A stretch of 61,456 bases of DNA. Source: Flavobacteriales bacterium. GTDB lineage: Bacteria > Bacteroidota > Bacteroidia > Flavobacteriales_F > PHOS-HE28. The first letter of the stretch is position 1. Every line of letters begins with the position of its first letter. The notes beneath the pieces are model-generated. The model was not told the origin of the DNA. It was given only the letters and a program-made list of their open reading frames with translations, and made no database searches. Made by a program: the position numbers and the translations under genes. This document shows, in pieces, positions 58,217 to 61,456 of the stretch. The DNA is taken from contig JAGPDT010000015.1 of the NCBI GenBank assembly GCA_018057455.1, forward strand, positions 1 through 61,456, given 5' to 3'.

Positions 58217-59215
58217 ATGTCGCGTATATCCGTTCTGCTTCCCTTTCATAATGCAGCCATTCATTTGGATGCCGCCATCGCCAGCATCGCCGCGCAAACC
58301 TTCTCCGCTTGGGAGCTCCTGCTGATCGACAATGCCTCTTCCGACGAAAGCAATGCGATCGCACACCGCTGGGCCAAGCAGGATGAACGCATCCGGGTGA
58401 TCACCGAGCCCGCCGTTGGCATTGCACACGCGCTGAACACCGGACTGCGGCATGCGCAAGGCCGCTACATCGCCCGCATGGATGCCGATGACATCAGCCA
58501 TCCGCAACGCTTGGCTAAGCAGATCGAATACTTGGAAGCACATCCGGAGATCGGCGTGCTGGGCACCCGCACCACCTTCGCTACTTCCGTGAAAAAAAGC
58601 AGTGGCATGCTGTGGTTTGTCCAGTGGCAGAACGCGATCCTTTCACCGCAGGAGCACTACGTGAAACGATTTGTGGATGCACCGCTCGCCCATCCCACGG
58701 TGCTGTTCCGCCGCGAATTGGTGGAACGGCACGGCAACTACAACACCGGACCCCTGCCGGAAGACCACGAACTCTGGCTGGTCTGGATGGATGCCGGGGT
58801 GCGGTTCGCAAAACTGCCCGAGGAACTGCTCACGTGGAACGACCATGCACAACGGCTTAGTCGTACCCACGCCAACTACAGTGTGGATGCCTTCTTCAGT
58901 ACCAAGGTGAAATGGCTGGCGAAGTGGTTGAAACGCAAGCTGGACGGCAGGCCGCTCATCATCGCGGGCACCAGCAACATCTGCCGGCAGCGGGCGCGTA
59001 TGCTGGAGGCCGAAGGGCTGGCCATCGCGGCCTTTACGGACGTGAAACCACGGACGATCACCGGCTATGCATTCATCCCGCACGATGCGTTGCCTCCTCA
59101 CGGTGAAGCCTTCATCGTCTCCTTCATCTCGCAGCGCGGCACCGGCGACCGCATCGCGGATTTCCTTGCTGGACGCGGCTTGGTGGAAGGGCAGGATTTT
59201 GTGTTGGCGGCTTGA
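58217..59215 (+). CDS. Family 2 glycosyltransferase with extra C-terminal domain
   Basis: 332 residues. The GT-A domain has RISVLLPFHNAAIHLDAAIA, LIDNASSDESNAI and the metal motif ARMDADDISHPQR, then ELVERHGNYNTGPLPEDHEL with the catalytic acid. Residues about 245-332 (RPLIIAGTSNICRQRARMLE to GDRIADFLAGRGLVEGQDFV) look like a separate Rossmann-type module, akin to the nucleotide-binding domain of sugar acetyltransferases. It transfers a sugar from a nucleotide donor to an unknown acceptor. It is divergent from VapBC. Confidence 0.85.
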   Translation: MSRISVLLPFHNAAIHLDAAIASIAAQTFSAWELLLIDNASSDESNAIAHRWAKQDERIRVITEPAVGIAHALNTGLRHAQGRYIARMDADDISHPQRLAKQIEYLEAHPEIGVLGTRTTFATSVKKSSGMLWFVQWQNAILSPQEHYVKRFVDAPLAHPTVLFRRELVERHGNYNTGPLPEDHELWLVWMDAGVRFAKLPEELLTWNDHAQRLSRTHANYSVDAFFSTKVKWLAKWLKRKLDGRPLIIAGTSNICRQRARMLEAEGLAIAAFTDVKPRTITGYAFIPHDALPPHGEAFIVSFISQRGTGDRIADFLAGRGLVEGQDFVLAA

Positions 59216-59223
59216 TCAGTTCC

Positions 59224-59251
59224 ATCAAGGTCTCGCGCAGCGGACCTTGAT
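59224..59251 (+). terminator. Hairpin after the glycosyltransferase
   Basis: A perfect 9-bp stem (59224-59232 with 59243-59251) and 10-base loop, starting 8 bases after the stop. No T tract follows. Confidence 0.45.
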
Positions 59252-59280
59252 GCCATATTCGTCAGCACGCGCTCGCTTTT

Positions 59281-59340
59281 TGCCGAGTGCGCCTGCGTGC
59301 CGAAGGCATGTTCGGTCATAGGGCCTCTGGCCCGCCTAGG
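59281..59340. repeat. Intergenic repeat, second copy
   Basis: Shares tgccgagtgcg and agggcctcyggcccgcct with 29340-29380, and GTGCCGAAGGCATG with 29461-29476, but in a fused order. It is the same repeat family, 30 kb apart. Confidence 0.7.
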
Positions 59341-59369
59341 CTTGTTGCCCAACTTCCTACCTTCACCCA

Positions 59370-60770
59370 ATGCCATTCGTCACCGATAATTCCACCGTTT
59401 CCTTGGCGCGCATCAACGCCCTCCGCACGCATTTCCACAGTGGTGCCACCCGCCCCTACGCCGCCCGCCGCAACGCGCTGAAAGCACTCAAACACGCACT
59501 GCAAGCGCACGAGGAAGCACTCCTCGCCGCCATGCACGCGGATATGAAAAAGCCGCGCTTCGAGGCCTACATGGCAGACATTGGCTTGGTCCACTCCGAA
59601 ATCAATCACGCCGTGCGCAACCTACGGGAATGGATGCGCCCGGAGCGCGTACACACCCCGCTGTCCCTGTGGCCCGCGAGCAGCAGCATTCACCCGCAGC
59701 CGTTGGGCGTAGTGCTCATCATCGCCCCGTGGAACTACCCCGCCTTGCTGGTGTTGTCGCCCTTGGTGGGGGCCATCGCCGCGGGCAACTGCGCCGTGGT
59801 AAAGCCCAGCGAGGAAACCCCGCACACGGCAGCGGTGCTGGAGAAGATCATCACCGCAGCCTTCCATTCGGAGCATGTGCAGGTGGTGCAAGGCCGGGGG
59901 GGCGCCGTAATTCCGCCCCTGATGGAAGCCTTCCGCTTCGACCACCTTTTCTTCACCGGCAGCGCCGCCGTGGGCCGCAAGCTCATGGCCATGGCCGCGC
60001 CGCAATTGGTTCCCGCCACGTTGGAGCTTGGCGGCAAAAGCCCTGCCATCGTGGACCGCAGCGCGGACATCCACCTCGCCGCCAAACGCATCGCCTGGAG
60101 CAAGTTTCTCAACGCCGGGCAAACCTGCATCGCCACCGACTACGCGCTGGTGCATGCGGATGTGATGGAATCCTTCTTGACAGCATTTACCGCGCACACG
60201 GAACGCTTCTTCGGCAAGGACCCGCAGCGCTCACCGGATTTTGCCCGCATGGTGACTGACAAGCATTTCCAGCGTGTGCAGCGATACCTCTCTAACGGGC
60301 GCGTGGAATTCGGCGGGCAGTTGGATGAAACGGAACGCTACATCGCGCCCACACTGCTAACCGAGGTTCCACTGGACAGCCCTGTGATGCAAGAGGAGAT
60401 CTTCGGGCCGGTGCTGCCGGTGATCCCATGGACGGCGCCGGAGGAAGCACTAGCGGTGATCGCGCGGAACCCCATGCCATTGGCCTGCTACACCTTCTCC
60501 AAGCGGAAGGAAACGCAGCGCTTGTTCATGATGAACGTGGCTTTCGGCGCGGGTTGCATCAACCACTGCATGTTGCACTTCGGCAACCCGCAACTGACCT
60601 TCGGCGGCGTGGGCACCAGCGGCATGGGGCGCTACCACGGCAAGCGCAGCTTCGAGTTGTTCTCGCACCATAAAGGCGTGGTAACCGCAGGAGCGTTGCC
60701 GGAGCCGGGCATTCAATACCCGCCCTATTCCACGTGGAAAGAGAAGGTGTTGAGGTGGGTGATGGGATGA
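59370..60770 (+). CDS. Aldehyde dehydrogenase (ALDH3-like)
   Basis: 466 residues, the length of class 3 enzymes. The nucleophile Cys253 is in NAGQTCIATDY and the general base Glu219 in TLELGGKSPAIVD. GVVLIIAPWNYPALLVLSPL, FFTGSAAVGRKLM and MQEEIFGPVLPVI follow in order. The C-terminus (YSTWKEKVLRWVMG) is of the fatty-aldehyde dehydrogenase type. It oxidises medium to long aldehydes to acids with NAD(P). A TACCTTCA near-box lies 11 bases before the ATG. Confidence 0.94.
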   Translation: MPFVTDNSTVSLARINALRTHFHSGATRPYAARRNALKALKHALQAHEEALLAAMHADMKKPRFEAYMADIGLVHSEINHAVRNLREWMRPERVHTPLSLWPASSSIHPQPLGVVLIIAPWNYPALLVLSPLVGAIAAGNCAVVKPSEETPHTAAVLEKIITAAFHSEHVQVVQGRGGAVIPPLMEAFRFDHLFFTGSAAVGRKLMAMAAPQLVPATLELGGKSPAIVDRSADIHLAAKRIAWSKFLNAGQTCIATDYALVHADVMESFLTAFTAHTERFFGKDPQRSPDFARMVTDKHFQRVQRYLSNGRVEFGGQLDETERYIAPTLLTEVPLDSPVMQEEIFGPVLPVIPWTAPEEALAVIARNPMPLACYTFSKRKETQRLFMMNVAFGAGCINHCMLHFGNPQLTFGGVGTSGMGRYHGKRSFELFSHHKGVVTAGALPEPGIQYPPYSTWKEKVLRWVMG

Positions 60771-60839
60771 GCCGTGCGGTTGGTGTTGCGTGAGAGGCAA
60801 GCGCCAACCGGGATGAGCAATACGTTTGGCAACCCTCCT

Positions 60840-61133
60840 TCAAGGCCCGAACTTCCTGCTCGGTTTGCGGCTGGTGTGGCGCACTTGATAAATATAGACC
60901 GTATCCTCTTCCACTTCAACCACCACACGGTAAGGCAACTTCCGGAGCATGACGTGCCGATAATGCCCCTTCCGCTTTTGATACGCCGGGTACGACCCCA
61001 AGTCCTCTAAACAATCGTTGAACGCCTCTATAAACCGGAGCGCCCGTTCAGGGTCCAACTCGTATTGATAGGACCGGATGGCTTCTACTTCTTCCTGCGC
61101 TTCCGATTGCACCACCACGCTACGCCGCTTCAT
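60840..61133 (-). CDS. RelE/ParE-family toxin
   Basis: 97 residues from MKRRSVVVQSEAQEEVEAI. PERALRFIEAFNDCLEDL, then HVMLRKLPYRVVVEVEEDTV and YIYQVRHTSRKP give the usual strand-helix layout with a basic RHTSRKPSR end. It overlaps its antitoxin by 14 bases. It would inhibit gyrase or translation when free. Confidence 0.86.
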   Translation of the reverse strand: MKRRSVVVQSEAQEEVEAIRSYQYELDPERALRFIEAFNDCLEDLGSYPAYQKRKGHYRHVMLRKLPYRVVVEVEEDTVYIYQVRHTSRKPSRKFGP

Positions 61134-61374
61134 CCCTGGACTGCGATGCACGAAGCCTGCGGATGGACTCTTCGGCGGATAAGCCCTTGCTTACACCATT
61201 CAACCTGCTCACCCTTCGACGGTCCAACTCAGCGATCTCCTCTTCCGTGAAATCCACTGCCTCCTCCGCAGCCGCTTCCTTCTCGATCACCTTCGCCACG
61301 CGCTGTAAAGCCGCTTCATCCCAAATGGACAACAAGCGTTGCACCAGGGCCAGTTTCTTCAGGGCGATGTCCAT
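61120..61374 (-). CDS. Antitoxin of the 61 kb module
   Basis: 84 residues from MDIALKKLALVQRLLSIWDE. Helical, with VDFTEEEIAELDRRRVSRLN and GVSKGLSAEESIRRLR, the LDxRR and S/T-AEE pattern of short antitoxins that pair with RelE/ParE toxins. A -7-like box TACCTTTA is at 61394-61401 on the minus strand, just upstream of the ATG. The rest of the window to its end is non-coding as far as visible. Confidence 0.8.
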   Translation of the reverse strand: MDIALKKLALVQRLLSIWDEAALQRVAKVIEKEAAAEEAVDFTEEEIAELDRRRVSRLNGVSKGLSAEESIRRLRASQSRDEAA

Positions 61375-61456
61375 GGCGGAAGGTTTGGTGATGTAAAGGT
61401 AATGAGTTGGTGTTCGCTTGCGGAAACTGCAGATCATCGCTGGTTCTCCGCGGTTA

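Overview
The window is a 61 kb piece of a GC-rich (about 60 % by eye) chromosome from the phylum Bacteroidota, most likely an uncultured member of the Flavobacteriales. Several things point there: secreted proteins with type IX secretion (T9SS) style C-termini, DUF4175, DUF4270, DUF3109 and IPExxxVDY family genes, an ExbB-ExbD-ExbD-TonB cluster, a bacterial-type single-chain glycyl-tRNA synthetase, and many start sites preceded by the Bacteroidota -7 box TAnnTTTG. Shine-Dalgarno sequences are scarce. The placement below phylum is inference.

Layout. 1-6 kb: end of an RND efflux permease, a poorly coding stretch, a small lipoprotein, then ybeY / RsbW-like ATPase / giant DUF4175 coiled-coil protein as one minus-strand unit. 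6-16 kb: AsmA-like DUF748 protein, polysaccharide flippase, a ParDE toxin-antitoxin cassette enclosed by two 115-bp direct repeats that copy the flippase start, a second TA pair with a broken toxin, an enoyl-CoA hydratase, a 56-bp perfect palindrome and a 1189-residue sensor kinase. 16-24.6 kb: rhodanese lipoprotein, two secreted proteins, a solitary cytosine-5 DNA methyltransferase, tRNA-Asn, a PfkB kinase, BCCP-like protein with a lipoprotein, rnhA, marC, purN. 24.8-29.2 kb: acpP-fabF-rnc, then an IPExxxVDY gene and pyk. 29.2-31.3 kb: an accessory patch with intergenic repeats, an RelE/ParE pair, and a low-GC insert of two unknown genes that seems to have cut a DUF433 antitoxin gene. 31.3-41 kb: DUF3109, glyS, M61 peptidase, tRNA-Leu, dCMP deaminase, S41 peptidase, sod, a TM2 protein, glmS. 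41-50 kb: DUF4270 and a GT5 glycogen/starch synthase-like gene (one unit with glmS), divergent panC-panD, an LPG-synthase-like membrane protein, rfaE2, radA and a T9SS-type FG-GAP protein. 50-61 kb: TonB energy transducer operon, a doubly frameshifted pirin gene with intact yceI, uvrC, VapBC, a glycosyltransferase with an extra C-terminal domain, an ALDH3-type aldehyde dehydrogenase and a final toxin-antitoxin pair.

Most genes are housekeeping and are packed with short gaps or overlaps. The accessory content is small: about six toxin-antitoxin modules or remnants, an orphan methyltransferase, a low-GC insert and several families of intergenic palindromes. The points most worth following are the repeat-bounded ParDE cassette, the low-GC insert with its truncated DUF433 neighbour, the decamer-based palindromes, and the terminators whose T tract forms the -7 box of a nearly leaderless downstream gene.
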